From Actinokineospora enzanensis DSM 44649 (GTDB lineage: Bacteria > Actinomycetota > Actinomycetes > Mycobacteriales > Pseudonocardiaceae), in assembly GCF_000374445.1 (NCBI RefSeq), contig NZ_KB894431.1, forward strand, positions 50,490-114,489: 64,000 nucleotides of DNA. Direction: 5' to 3'. This document shows positions 25,487 through 33,628 of this stretch, piece by piece. A program made the position numbers and the translations under genes. The notes under the pieces were generated by a model that searched no databases, was not told the DNA's origin, and saw only the letters and a list, made by a program, of their open reading frames with translations. Positions within the stretch are counted from its first letter, which is position 1. The number at the start of each line of letters is the position of its first letter.

Positions 25487-26550
25487 CCGGGGTTTCCTTC
25501 ACCAAGCCCGTTTCCGGCAAGCCCGTTTCCGGTAGGCCCTTCGCCAGGCCGGTCGCCACGAGGGCGGTCGACTTCCTGGTCCGCAACCCGCTGCTGGTCC
25601 TGCTCATCGCCATGGTGGTGCTGGTGCAGATCGCCACCGGGGCGCAGCTGAACTGGCAGAACCTGCGCGGTGTGCTGCTGGACGTCGCCATCATCGCCAT
25701 CGCCGCGGTGCCCTGCGCGATGATCGTCATCGCCGGCTACATCGACCTGTCCGTCGGCTCCACGCTCGCGCTCGGCGGCGTCGTCGCGGGGATGCTGCTG
25801 CGCGACGGCGCAGGCACGCCTGCCGCGGTCCTCGTGGCCATCGCGGTGGGCGCGCTGGTGGGCGCGGTCAACGGTCTGCTCACGGCGTGGCTGGGCCTGT
25901 CCCCGTTCATCGTCACATTGGGCACATTGACCGCGGTGCGCGGTTTCGCGCAGTTGCTCTCGCCGTATGCCCCTTCCGGGTTCGGCACCTCCTTCACCAC
26001 GCTCGGTGTGGGCGCGGTCAATGGGATCCCGATCCCCGTGCTCATCGCCGCCGTCATCGTCATCGCGGCGGGCGTGTTCCTCACCCTGACCCCCACGGGA
26101 CGACACGTGTTCGCCGTCGGCGTCAACCGCGAGGCGGCCTTCCTCTCCGGTGTGCAGACCCGCGCCATCCCGTTCTGGCTGTTCACCCTCTCCGGGGCGG
26201 CCGCCGGACTGGCCGGGGTGATCACGGTGGCCCGGCTGAACTCGGCCCCGCCCGGCCAACTGGGGACCGGCTTCGAACTCTCCGTGCTCGCCGCCGTCCT
26301 GCTCGGCGGAGTGGCCCTGACCGGCGGCGAGGGCAGCATGTTCGGCGTCGTGGTCGGTGTCCTGTTCATGGGCCTGCTGACGAACTCCTTGGTACTGCTG
26401 GGTGTCACCACCTTCTGGCAGAGCATCGCGAGCGGCGCGGCCCTGGTGGCGGCCATCGGAATCTCGGCGTCGACGCACCGCTTGCAACACAGGCTGACCG
26501 CGGCCAGGACCAAGCGGCAGGCGGCTGGCACACCCGCCACCAGCCGGTAG
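25483..26550 (+). CDS. Ribose-type ABC importer permease
   Basis: 355 aa with about ten membrane segments. RbsC/CUT2 hallmarks are AIIAIAAVPCAMIVIAGYID LSVGSTLALGG, LSPFIVTLGTLTAVRGFAQLLS, HVFAVGVNREAAFLSGV and LLGGVALTGGEGSMFGV. It overlaps the ATPase stop (ATGA). The N-terminus has a short imperfect duplication (KPVSGKPVSGRP) encoded by adjacent 15-base repeats, so the cytoplasmic tail is slightly longer than usual. It probably works as a homodimer with the two-domain ATPase. Last gene of the operon. Confidence 0.92.
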   Translation: MTGVSFTKPVSGKPVSGRPFARPVATRAVDFLVRNPLLVLLIAMVVLVQIATGAQLNWQNLRGVLLDVAIIAIAAVPCAMIVIAGYIDLSVGSTLALGGVVAGMLLRDGAGTPAAVLVAIAVGALVGAVNGLLTAWLGLSPFIVTLGTLTAVRGFAQLLSPYAPSGFGTSFTTLGVGAVNGIPIPVLIAAVIVIAAGVFLTLTPTGRHVFAVGVNREAAFLSGVQTRAIPFWLFTLSGAAAGLAGVITVARLNSAPPGQLGTGFELSVLAAVLLGGVALTGGEGSMFGVVVGVLFMGLLTNSLVLLGVTTFWQSIASGAALVAAIGISASTHRLQHRLTAARTKRQAAGTPATSR

Positions 26551-26692
26551 CGCGACCCGCTCGGGACTGGTGGCAGCAGGCCGGGACATGACGGGCGCGC
26601 GGACCGTTCCGCGGTCCGGTTGCCCAACCCGCCCCCCACGAGACGGCACAGCTCATACACTCGTCGTCGGCTACAAGCTGCGGGGGTGGCAT

Positions 26693-29407
26693 GTGGGGGG
26701 CGCTGGTGTTGGCGTATCCGGGGACACGGCTCCGAGTCCTGACCGAGCCGTCGATCTGGCCGAGTTCATCGCACTGTTGGGGGAGCTGCGCACCTGGGCG
26801 GGGCAACCGTCGTACCGGAGCCTCGCAGGCCGGGTGGGTCCCCTGCTGCGGCCCGCCCAGGTGGTGTCGCCGTCGACGTTGGTGGACGCCTTCAAACCCG
26901 GACGCAGGCGGCTGGACATCGACCTGGTCGTCGCGATCGTCCGGGCGCTCGGACTGGACGAGGCGGCGGTCGACCGGTGGCGGTCCGCCTGTATCGCCGC
27001 GCACGCCGACGCCAGGACCGGCGGTCCCGTCGGCGTGTTCCGCCAGCTGCCCGCCGACCTGGCGACGTTCACCGGGCGGACGCGGGAGCTCGCGCGGCTG
27101 ATGGCGGCGGTCGTCGAGGACAGGCCCCGCACCGTGGTGGTCTCGGCGATCGAGGGCATGGCCGGGGTCGGCAAGACCCGGCTGGCCGTGCACGTCGCAC
27201 ACGAGCTGGTGCGCGCCGGACGGTACGCGGACGTGCAGCTGTACGTGGACCTGCGCGGCTTCGCCGAGGAGCAGTCGCCCGCCGACCCCGGCGCGGTGCT
27301 GGACGGCTTCCTGCGGCAGCTGGGCGTGGCCGCGCAGCGGGTCCCGGACGGGCTGGACCAGCGGGCGGCGATGTTCCGCGACCGCATGGCAGGCAAGAAC
27401 GCCCTGATCCTGCTGGACAACGCGACGGACGACCGGCAGGTGCGCGACCTGATCCCGGCGAGTCCCACCTGTCTGGTCCTGATCACCAGCAGGCGCACCC
27501 TGGCCGCGCTCGAAGGGGCCTCGTTCCACCCGCTGGACGTGTTCGACCCGTCGGACGCGCTCGACCTCCTGGCCAGGATCGCGGGCGCCGACCGGGTGGC
27601 CGCCGAGCCCGCCGCCGCCGACCGGATCGTCGAAGCCTGCGGTTACCTGCCGTTGGCGGTCTCGTTGGCGGCGTCCCGGCTGCGTTCCCGGCCCGCGTGG
27701 CGGTTGGCCGACTTCGCCGAACGCATCGGCGACGCAGGCGTGGTCTCCGCGAGCATCGGCCGACGCTCCGTGCGCGCGGTTTTCGACCTCTCCATGGCCG
27801 AATTGCCGGAACCGCTGCGGCGGGTCTTCCTCGCGGTCGGCATGTTCCCCGGCGGCGACTTCACCGCGCAGGCGGCGGCCGCGCTGGCCGGTGTCGGCGT
27901 CGGCGCCGCGCGGGAGATGCTGGAGCAGTTGCAGGACGAGCATCTCCTGCAACAGAACACCCCGGGCCGGTACGCGTTCCACGACCTGTTGCGGACGTAT
28001 GCCAGGGAGCTTGCCGCCGAGGAGTCGGGCGGACACCCGGATCTCGATGCCCTGACCCGGCTGTTCGACCACTACCGGTACACGGCCGCGGTGGCCATGG
28101 ACCTGATCGAGCCCGCGACGCGGGAGCGGCGGCCCCGCGTCACGCCGCCGGACACCGAGGCGCAGGAGTTCGCGGGCCGCGCCGACGCGCTCGGCTGGCT
28201 GCAGGCCGAACGACCCAACCTGCTGGCCGTCGCCGCGCGCGCGGAATCCTGCGGCCTCGCCGCGCACGTGAGCCAGCTCTCGCACATCACCTGGCGCTTC
28301 CTGCACGACCACGGCCACCACCGCGACGCGCTGGAGCTGCACACGCTCGCCGTCACGGTCACGCGAGCGAGCGGGGACCGCAGGGGGCTGACCAACGCGC
28401 TGCGCTTCTGCGGCCTGGCCTACGAACGCCTCGGCCTGGGGAGGGAGGCACTCGCCGTGTTCGAGCAGGCCCGGACCCTGTGCGAGGACCCGGGCGACCG
28501 GGCCGCCATCCTGGAGGGGCTGGGCAACGTCAACGTGCTGATGTGCCGGTACGCGCGGGCGGTCCGGTACTTCGACGAGGCGCTGGCCGTGTGGCAGTCG
28601 CTCGGCCGCATGCTCGGCGTCGGCAACACCCTGGGGAACCTGGGCATCGCCTCGTTCCATCTCGGCCGGTACGGCACAGCGCACGACTATCTGCTCAGGG
28701 CACTCGCCGTGCACCAGGACCACGGTTATCCCAACCCCCAGGTCCAGGCGCTCACCTGGCTCGGCATCGTCGGCGAACGGACCGGGGACCACGCGGGAGC
28801 GGCCGAGCACCTGGACCGGGCGCTTGAGCTCGCCCAGGCACACGGCCTGCCCGCCTCCGAGTCCGACGCGCTGGAGGTCCGGGGCCGGGTGCGGCTCGCG
28901 CAGGGGGACGACGACCGGGCACTGGCCGACCTGCTGCGGTCGCTGGAGATCCGCGGCCAGCACCTCAACCAGCCGAACATGTGCAACAGCCTGCTGGCGC
29001 TCGGCGACCTGTATCGGCGGCAACGCGACCACGGCCGCGCGTCGGAGCATCTGCGCAAGGCGCTGGCGACCGCCCGCGAGGTCGACACGCCCGCGGGCGA
29101 GTGCGCCGCGCTCATCGGGCTCGGCGAGGTCCTGGCGGCACTCGGGGACACCTCGTCCGCGCTCGACCACCATCGGCGGGCACTCGGGCTCGCCAGGAAG
29201 GTCGGCGATCCGTACTGGCTCGCGCGCGCCCGCGAGGGCCTGGGGGTGGCGTTGTGCACCGAGGGACACCGGGCGCGGGGCGCGAGCCAGCTCCGGATCG
29301 CGCACGACTGCTACGTCCGGATCGGCGTGCCCGACGCGGAGAGGGTCGAGGCACACTTGGGTGTACCCGTCCCCCTGGCGGCACGAACGCCGGATCAGGT
29401 GCCGTGA
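26693..29407 (+). CDS. HTH - NB-ARC (STAND) - TPR regulator
   Basis: About 904 aa from GTG 26693 with GGGGGTGG just upstream; a TACACT -10-like hexamer is at 26656. The N-terminal about 100 residues (AEFIALLGELRTWAG, SYRSLAGRVG, PSTLVDAFKPGRRRLDID) are the XRE-like HTH common in actinobacterial regulators. The STAND domain has FTGRTRELARLM, Walker A IEGMAGVGKTRLAVHVAH, Walker B NALILLDNA, CLVLITSR and the GLPL-like GYLPLAVSLAAS. The C-terminal 400 residues are TPR repeats. Related proteins (AfsR-like without the SARP domain) regulate secondary metabolism or act as signal-responsive switches. Its tail overlaps the convergent lipoprotein gene by 13 bases. Confidence 0.87.
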   Translation: MGGAGVGVSGDTAPSPDRAVDLAEFIALLGELRTWAGQPSYRSLAGRVGPLLRPAQVVSPSTLVDAFKPGRRRLDIDLVVAIVRALGLDEAAVDRWRSACIAAHADARTGGPVGVFRQLPADLATFTGRTRELARLMAAVVEDRPRTVVVSAIEGMAGVGKTRLAVHVAHELVRAGRYADVQLYVDLRGFAEEQSPADPGAVLDGFLRQLGVAAQRVPDGLDQRAAMFRDRMAGKNALILLDNATDDRQVRDLIPASPTCLVLITSRRTLAALEGASFHPLDVFDPSDALDLLARIAGADRVAAEPAAADRIVEACGYLPLAVSLAASRLRSRPAWRLADFAERIGDAGVVSASIGRRSVRAVFDLSMAELPEPLRRVFLAVGMFPGGDFTAQAAAALAGVGVGAAREMLEQLQDEHLLQQNTPGRYAFHDLLRTYARELAAEESGGHPDLDALTRLFDHYRYTAAVAMDLIEPATRERRPRVTPPDTEAQEFAGRADALGWLQAERPNLLAVAARAESCGLAAHVSQLSHITWRFLHDHGHHRDALELHTLAVTVTRASGDRRGLTNALRFCGLAYERLGLGREALAVFEQARTLCEDPGDRAAILEGLGNVNVLMCRYARAVRYFDEALAVWQSLGRMLGVGNTLGNLGIASFHLGRYGTAHDYLLRALAVHQDHGYPNPQVQALTWLGIVGERTGDHAGAAEHLDRALELAQAHGLPASESDALEVRGRVRLAQGDDDRALADLLRSLEIRGQHLNQPNMCNSLLALGDLYRRQRDHGRASEHLRKALATAREVDTPAGECAALIGLGEVLAALGDTSSALDHHRRALGLARKVGDPYWLARAREGLGVALCTEGHRARGASQLRIAHDCYVRIGVPDAERVEAHLGVPVPLAARTPDQVP

Positions 29408-30972
29408 GGGAGATATCCGACAGCCTCGATGGCGTCCAGCGTCGCCGAGAGATCACAGCCGGAGTCCGTGCCCGCGTCGGTCGCGTACAGCACATCCAGA
29501 CCGGCGCATCCACGTGAGCGGTCGTACCGATCGCGTACCGCGTCCGACATCCCGGGGTCGAGCGAATGCCGTGACTGCAACAGGAGAACCATGGCATTGA
29601 TCTCGCGGAGGTCCCATGAATCGCCGTGGGCACGCCAGGCGGCGGTGATCTCGGCCGTGCTCAACTGCCTGTCGGCGGCCTCCGAGCCTGCCCTGGCGAG
29701 CAGCAGCAGACCGAAGAATCCCGTTTCCGTGCCCTTGTCGAAATCGCCGATGGTGACCTCGGGGTATCTCATCCGCAGCGAACCCAGGATCCCGGCCGAG
29801 TCGACGTAGGTCTGGACATCGTGCTCGTCGATGTGTCGCGGCAGTGCGGAGACGGCCTTGTCGACAGCCGTCTGATCCAGGTGGCACGCCCGGATCTCGC
29901 AGAGTGTCGCGGTCGCGGCGAGGTAGTCGACCGGGTCCGTGGCCGGGTCCACCGACGCCTGGGATACCGCGGTCTCGACCGCGGGGTCGGTGCCATGGCC
30001 CGACCGCCGCTCGATCTTCGTCGCGAAGTAGGTGGGGAGCAGCCCACCGGCCAGGGTGGATTTGCCGCCTGCGAGACCACGGTCGCCCAGATCGGACCGT
30101 GCGATGGCCGCCAAGGCCGTCAGCCTGCTCGCGTCATTGCCCAGTGCCAGCCACGTCTGTGCCAGCTGGAACCGCTGCAGTGACGTGCTTTGACCGGGCC
30201 GGTCGACGTATGGTGTCAATGCGACGGTCAGCTGCTTTCTGGTCTCGTCCGACGGTGTGCCCGCGCAGACGGCGCCATAGGTGTCGGAGAGTGCCGTGAC
30301 CTCGTTCAGCCCGGTGGTCGCGTGCGCGGCCATCCAGTCGTTCGCGTACGCGGCGATGCCGGGCGGTGCGGGTGTCGCCAGGGAGGTGAACGCCTTGGCG
30401 AGGGTGCATGCCTGGACCGGGTACCGGATCCGGCTTGCCTGCGTCACCAGCCACTGGTCGACCAGCTCCGCGTCGTGATCGGGCAGGTGCAATCCTGAGC
30501 CCGCGAGCACCTGCAAGGCGGCCTGCGTCTCGGCGACCTCTCCCGCCGCGTCGGCCGAATTCTCCCCCGGCTCGGAAAAGTACCCCGCTTCGCGGAACAT
30601 CGGCAGCACCGACCGCGCGTCGAGCCGACCGGACGACGCACCGGCGGCCTGCTCGGCCATCGCGATGAACCATTGCCCCCAGACGGGATGCTGACGAGCG
30701 AAGTCGTCCAGGGCGGCGGCTCCTGTCGAGGTCCGCCACGGCGCGGGAACGGGACTGCCCGCCAGCTTGAGCGTCAGATCGTCGTACACCGTGTCGGAGA
30801 CGCTGACGGCGGAGCGCACGGTCGCGAATGTCTCCGCGGAGACATAGAGCCCGTTGCCACCTACGAGATCGGCGAGCGGCGAGGCCTCCGGTGGCGCCTT
30901 GGCCGAGGAACAACCGGCCAGGAGAAGGACTCCAACAAGGGCCGCCGCCCCATTTCGGATTCTTGATGGCAT
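29395..30972 (-). CDS. Large lipoprotein of unknown function
   Basis: 525 aa. Signal peptide MPSRIRNGAAALVGVLLLAG with lipobox LAGC (cysteine near 21) and an SSAKAPPEAS spacer. The rest is predicted mostly helical, with repeated ALxDFARQHPVW, TLAKAFTSLAT and GLNEVTALSDTYGAVC type helices. This is reminiscent of alpha/alpha repeat or prenyltransferase-like folds, but I cannot assign a family. It contains several cysteines (ACTLAK, EIRACHL, GCAGLD, SGCDL) that could form disulfides outside the cell. It converges on the STAND regulator with overlapping 3' ends. Confidence 0.75.
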   Translation of the reverse strand: MPSRIRNGAAALVGVLLLAGCSSAKAPPEASPLADLVGGNGLYVSAETFATVRSAVSVSDTVYDDLTLKLAGSPVPAPWRTSTGAAALDDFARQHPVWGQWFIAMAEQAAGASSGRLDARSVLPMFREAGYFSEPGENSADAAGEVAETQAALQVLAGSGLHLPDHDAELVDQWLVTQASRIRYPVQACTLAKAFTSLATPAPPGIAAYANDWMAAHATTGLNEVTALSDTYGAVCAGTPSDETRKQLTVALTPYVDRPGQSTSLQRFQLAQTWLALGNDASRLTALAAIARSDLGDRGLAGGKSTLAGGLLPTYFATKIERRSGHGTDPAVETAVSQASVDPATDPVDYLAATATLCEIRACHLDQTAVDKAVSALPRHIDEHDVQTYVDSAGILGSLRMRYPEVTIGDFDKGTETGFFGLLLLARAGSEAADRQLSTAEITAAWRAHGDSWDLREINAMVLLLQSRHSLDPGMSDAVRDRYDRSRGCAGLDVLYATDAGTDSGCDLSATLDAIEAVGYLPHGT

Positions 30973-31000
30973 GGTCGAGATCCCTCCCTGTGGTTCAGGA

Positions 31001-31035
31001 CGAGGGGGTGCCGCCTTTCCGGCGGCACCCCCTCG
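31001..31035 (-). terminator. Strong terminator hairpin
   Basis: A 15-bp perfect stem (31001-31015 with 31021-31035) around a TTTCC loop, eight bases after the stop of the small secreted protein gene. It also insulates the downstream lipoprotein gene on the same strand. Confidence 0.8.
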
Positions 31036-31042
31036 TGGCGTG

Positions 31043-31525
31043 TCAGTTCATGCCTGCGTTGGAGTAGTACCAGCCGCCCTGGGACGGAACGTATGCCGAA
31101 CCCTTCGTGACGCCGGTGATGTACGGCGTGGTCACGTTGATGCACGCGGCGCCGCCCATGGTGGAGCGCCAGTCATAGCCGTTGGTGTACGAGTCCGTCA
31201 GACTGACGCTGACGTTGCCGCCCCTCCGGGTGATGCCACGCCAGGAGAGGGTGGGTTGGAAACCGTACGCGTCGAGCGTCGTCTCGTTCTTGATGCTCTG
31301 CGCGTAGAACGGGTTGTTCCCGTAGAGGATCACGTCCGACTGCACGGTGATGCACGACGTACCCACACCGGACCAGCCACCCTGCGTCTGGAGCCTGGCT
31401 TCGAGGTAGTCCCCGCCCGGGATGTTCGTGTCGTGGGTCGCCGCACTGGCGTTGCCCGCGGCACCCGCGACGGCGGCCAGCGCGAGCAATCCGGCCGCGA
31501 CGATCATGGTGCGATTCTTGTTCAT
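31043..31525 (-). CDS. Small secreted protein
   Basis: 160 aa. Signal peptide MNKNRTMIVAAGLLALAAVA with cleavage near GNASA (about residue 28). The mature domain is about 130 residues, with polar beta-rich sequence, two cysteines (TSCITV, AACINV) and terminal GGWYYSNAGMN. AGGAG lies seven bases before the ATG. I do not recognise a family. The two cysteines, each in a C-I-x-V context, and the W-Y-Y tail are the visible features. Monocistronic, with its own terminator. Confidence 0.78.
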   Translation of the reverse strand: MNKNRTMIVAAGLLALAAVAGAAGNASAATHDTNIPGGDYLEARLQTQGGWSGVGTSCITVQSDVILYGNNPFYAQSIKNETTLDAYGFQPTLSWRGITRRGGNVSVSLTDSYTNGYDWRSTMGGAACINVTTPYITGVTKGSAYVPSQGGWYYSNAGMN

Positions 31526-31808
31526 TCCCGATCTCCTGGTCCACGTACGGGAGTCGACCTGTTGCCGTCCCCCATCGACAGCCACCCGGCCCGAATCGGC
31601 ACGGGGGTGACAGGAGAAGGATGCTGCCGGACACGCGGTGGAGTCCTGTTTCCCGCACAAACCCGTACACCCCGGTCAGGGACGAGATTTCGGCATGCGG
31701 TCGTGTCCATTATCCACTGTTCACGACAGAACAGCACCAATCATCCCGATAGCGTCGTTTTGTCCGTCGATGGCTGAACAGGGTCGTCAGTCCCGTGAAA
31801 CGACCACA
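31526..31808. other. Intergenic region upstream of the secreted protein gene
   Basis: 283 bases between a minus-strand gene start and the 3' end of the ABC exporter operon. No coding sequence is supported. It should contain the secreted-protein promoter, but no clear hexamers were found. Confidence 0.4.
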
Positions 31809-31854
31809 AAAGAGCCCCTCGGGCCGCTACCCTGAGCGGCCCGAGGGGCTCTTT
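31809..31854. terminator. 20-bp-stem terminator of the ABC exporter operon
   Basis: Arms 31809-31828 and 31835-31854 are perfectly complementary, with a six-base ACCCTG loop. The outer AAAGAG/CTCTTT gives a U tract in either orientation. It sits 23 bases past the ABC exporter stop. Confidence 0.85.
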
Positions 31855-31876
31855 CGTATCCGCGGAATCGGAGCGT

Positions 31877-33628
31877 TCAGTCGCCGTGCCAGGAGCGCCA
31901 CAGGCGGCTGTAGACGCCACCGGCCGCGACCAGCTCCTCGTGTGAGCCCAGTTCGATGAGCCTGCCCTCTTCCAGCACGGCCACGCGGTCCGCGTCGTGC
32001 GCGGTCTGCAGTCGGTGTGCGATGGCGATCACCGTGCGGTTCTCCAGTACCGCGGCCAGGGAGCGCTCGGTGGCCCGCGCGGTCGTCGGGTCCAGCAGTG
32101 CCGTCGCCTCGTCGAGGATGACGGTGTGCGGGTTCGCGAGCACCACCCGGGCGAGCGAGAGCTGTTGCGCCTGCGCGCCGTCGAGCTTGACCTGCGTGCC
32201 GAGGATCGTGTCCAGTCCCTCCGGCAGGTCGTCGACCCAACCGGCACCCACGGCACGCATCGCCTGCTCCAGTTCGGCGTCGGTGGCCGTGGGCAGGACC
32301 AGGAGGAGGTTGTCCCGAAGGGATTCCTCGAACACGTGGTGGTCCTGGGTCACCAGCACCACCTGTTCGCGGAGGCGGTCCGGGGACAGCTCGGCGACGG
32401 GCACGCCGCCGACGGTGACCGTGCCTGCCCGGGGCCGGTCCACGCCTGCGAGGAGCCGCCCGAGAGTCGACTTCCCGGCGCCGGAGGTACCCACGATCGC
32501 GAGCCGTTCCCCCGGCCGCACGGTGAGGGCGACGCCGTGGAGGACGTCCCGGCCGCTGTCGTAGGCGAAGCGCACGTCGTCGACGACGATCTTGTCGTCC
32601 CGCACGGTGGTCGTGGTGGCCGCCGCGGCGACTCCCGTGACCTCCTCGACCCCCTCCACCCGGGCGTAGGAGGCCACCGCGCCCTGGATCTGCTCCACCC
32701 ACAGCGTCAGGGTGTCGATGGGACCGATGAGCTGTCGCAGGTAGACGGTCGCGGCGATGACCGCGCCGAGGCTGACCACGTCGCCGTCGACGAGTGCGGC
32801 GCCGATCAGCAGCACCGCGACCACCGGCAGCATGTACGAGATGTCGAGGGACGGGAACAGCACGGTGCGCAGCCCGAGGGTCCGCAGCCGGGCACCGCGG
32901 GCCGCGGTGATCGCGTCGTCGGTCGTGCTGGCCCGTTCGTCGTGCAGGCCGAGCGCCTCCACGGTGCGCGCGCCCTTCGCCGTGCTGGTGATCACGTCGG
33001 CCAGCCGGGCCCCGGTGGCCGCCTCGTGCAGGTAGGCGGGACGGGCGCGACGCAGGTACCAGCGCAGCGCGACCCCGACCCCGACCAGCGAGGCCAGCCC
33101 GCACAGGCCGAGGAGCGGGTCGACGATGAGCACCGCGGCGATCAGGAACAGCGCCTGGACCGTCGCGATCAGCACCTCGGGGATGGCGCGGCGCAGCGAG
33201 TTGGCGACCATCGCCGCGTCGGTGGTGCCGCGCACCGCGAAGTCGCCGACCGGCACGCGGTCCACGACGGTGGCGGGCACGGACAGCACCCGCTGCAGGA
33301 AGCGTTCCCGGATGTTGCAGGCGGCCCGCTCGCCGAAGCGGTAGCCGACCGCGAGCGCCCAGCGCACGAGCACCGTCTGGACGACGGTGAACACGACGAT
33401 CAGGAAGGCGGGCAGGTCGATCGTCTCGAACAGGTCGGGCCCCGCGCCCCCCTGCACCGCGTCGATGATCCGGCCCAGCAGCCACGGGCTGACCAGGGCC
33501 GCGCCCGCGGCCAGCGCGTTGAGCACGAGCATGGTGACCACGGTGCCCCTGGCGGCCTTGACCTCGGCCCAGGCCGCCGCGCCGACCTGCCTGGTCGACG
33601 CGATCGGCAGGGTGACCTCGCCGCTCAT
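31877..33628 (-). CDS. ABC exporter half-transporter, catalytic Walker subunit
   Basis: 583 aa: a six-helix type-1 exporter domain (residues 1-325) and an NBD. Walker A VGTSGAGKSTLG (379-390) and Walker B TVILDEATALLD (502-513, D506 and E507) are intact. The signature is degenerate, LDGAQAQQLSLAR at 482-494 instead of LSGGQ. It overlaps its partner's stop by four bases. With the partner (33625-35382) it should form a heterodimer in which this subunit supplies the ATP-binding face of the only competent site. Substrate unknown; such pairs export peptides, siderophores or drugs. Confidence 0.9.
   Translation of the reverse strand: MSGEVTLPIASTRQVGAAAWAEVKAARGTVVTMLVLNALAAGAALVSPWLLGRIIDAVQGGAGPDLFETIDLPAFLIVVFTVVQTVLVRWALAVGYRFGERAACNIRERFLQRVLSVPATVVDRVPVGDFAVRGTTDAAMVANSLRRAIPEVLIATVQALFLIAAVLIVDPLLGLCGLASLVGVGVALRWYLRRARPAYLHEAATGARLADVITSTAKGARTVEALGLHDERASTTDDAITAARGARLRTLGLRTVLFPSLDISYMLPVVAVLLIGAALVDGDVVSLGAVIAATVYLRQLIGPIDTLTLWVEQIQGAVASYARVEGVEEVTGVAAAATTTTVRDDKIVVDDVRFAYDSGRDVLHGVALTVRPGERLAIVGTSGAGKSTLGRLLAGVDRPRAGTVTVGGVPVAELSPDRLREQVVLVTQDHHVFEESLRDNLLLVLPTATDAELEQAMRAVGAGWVDDLPEGLDTILGTQVKLDGAQAQQLSLARVVLANPHTVILDEATALLDPTTARATERSLAAVLENRTVIAIAHRLQTAHDADRVAVLEEGRLIELGSHEELVAAGGVYSRLWRSWHGD

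Noticed and set aside
26405..29356. 983-codon open frame on the minus strand opposite the NB-ARC-TPR gene
   Set aside because: No domain motifs, and its composition is that of an antisense frame. The plus strand carries Walker A/B, GLPL and TPR motifs.
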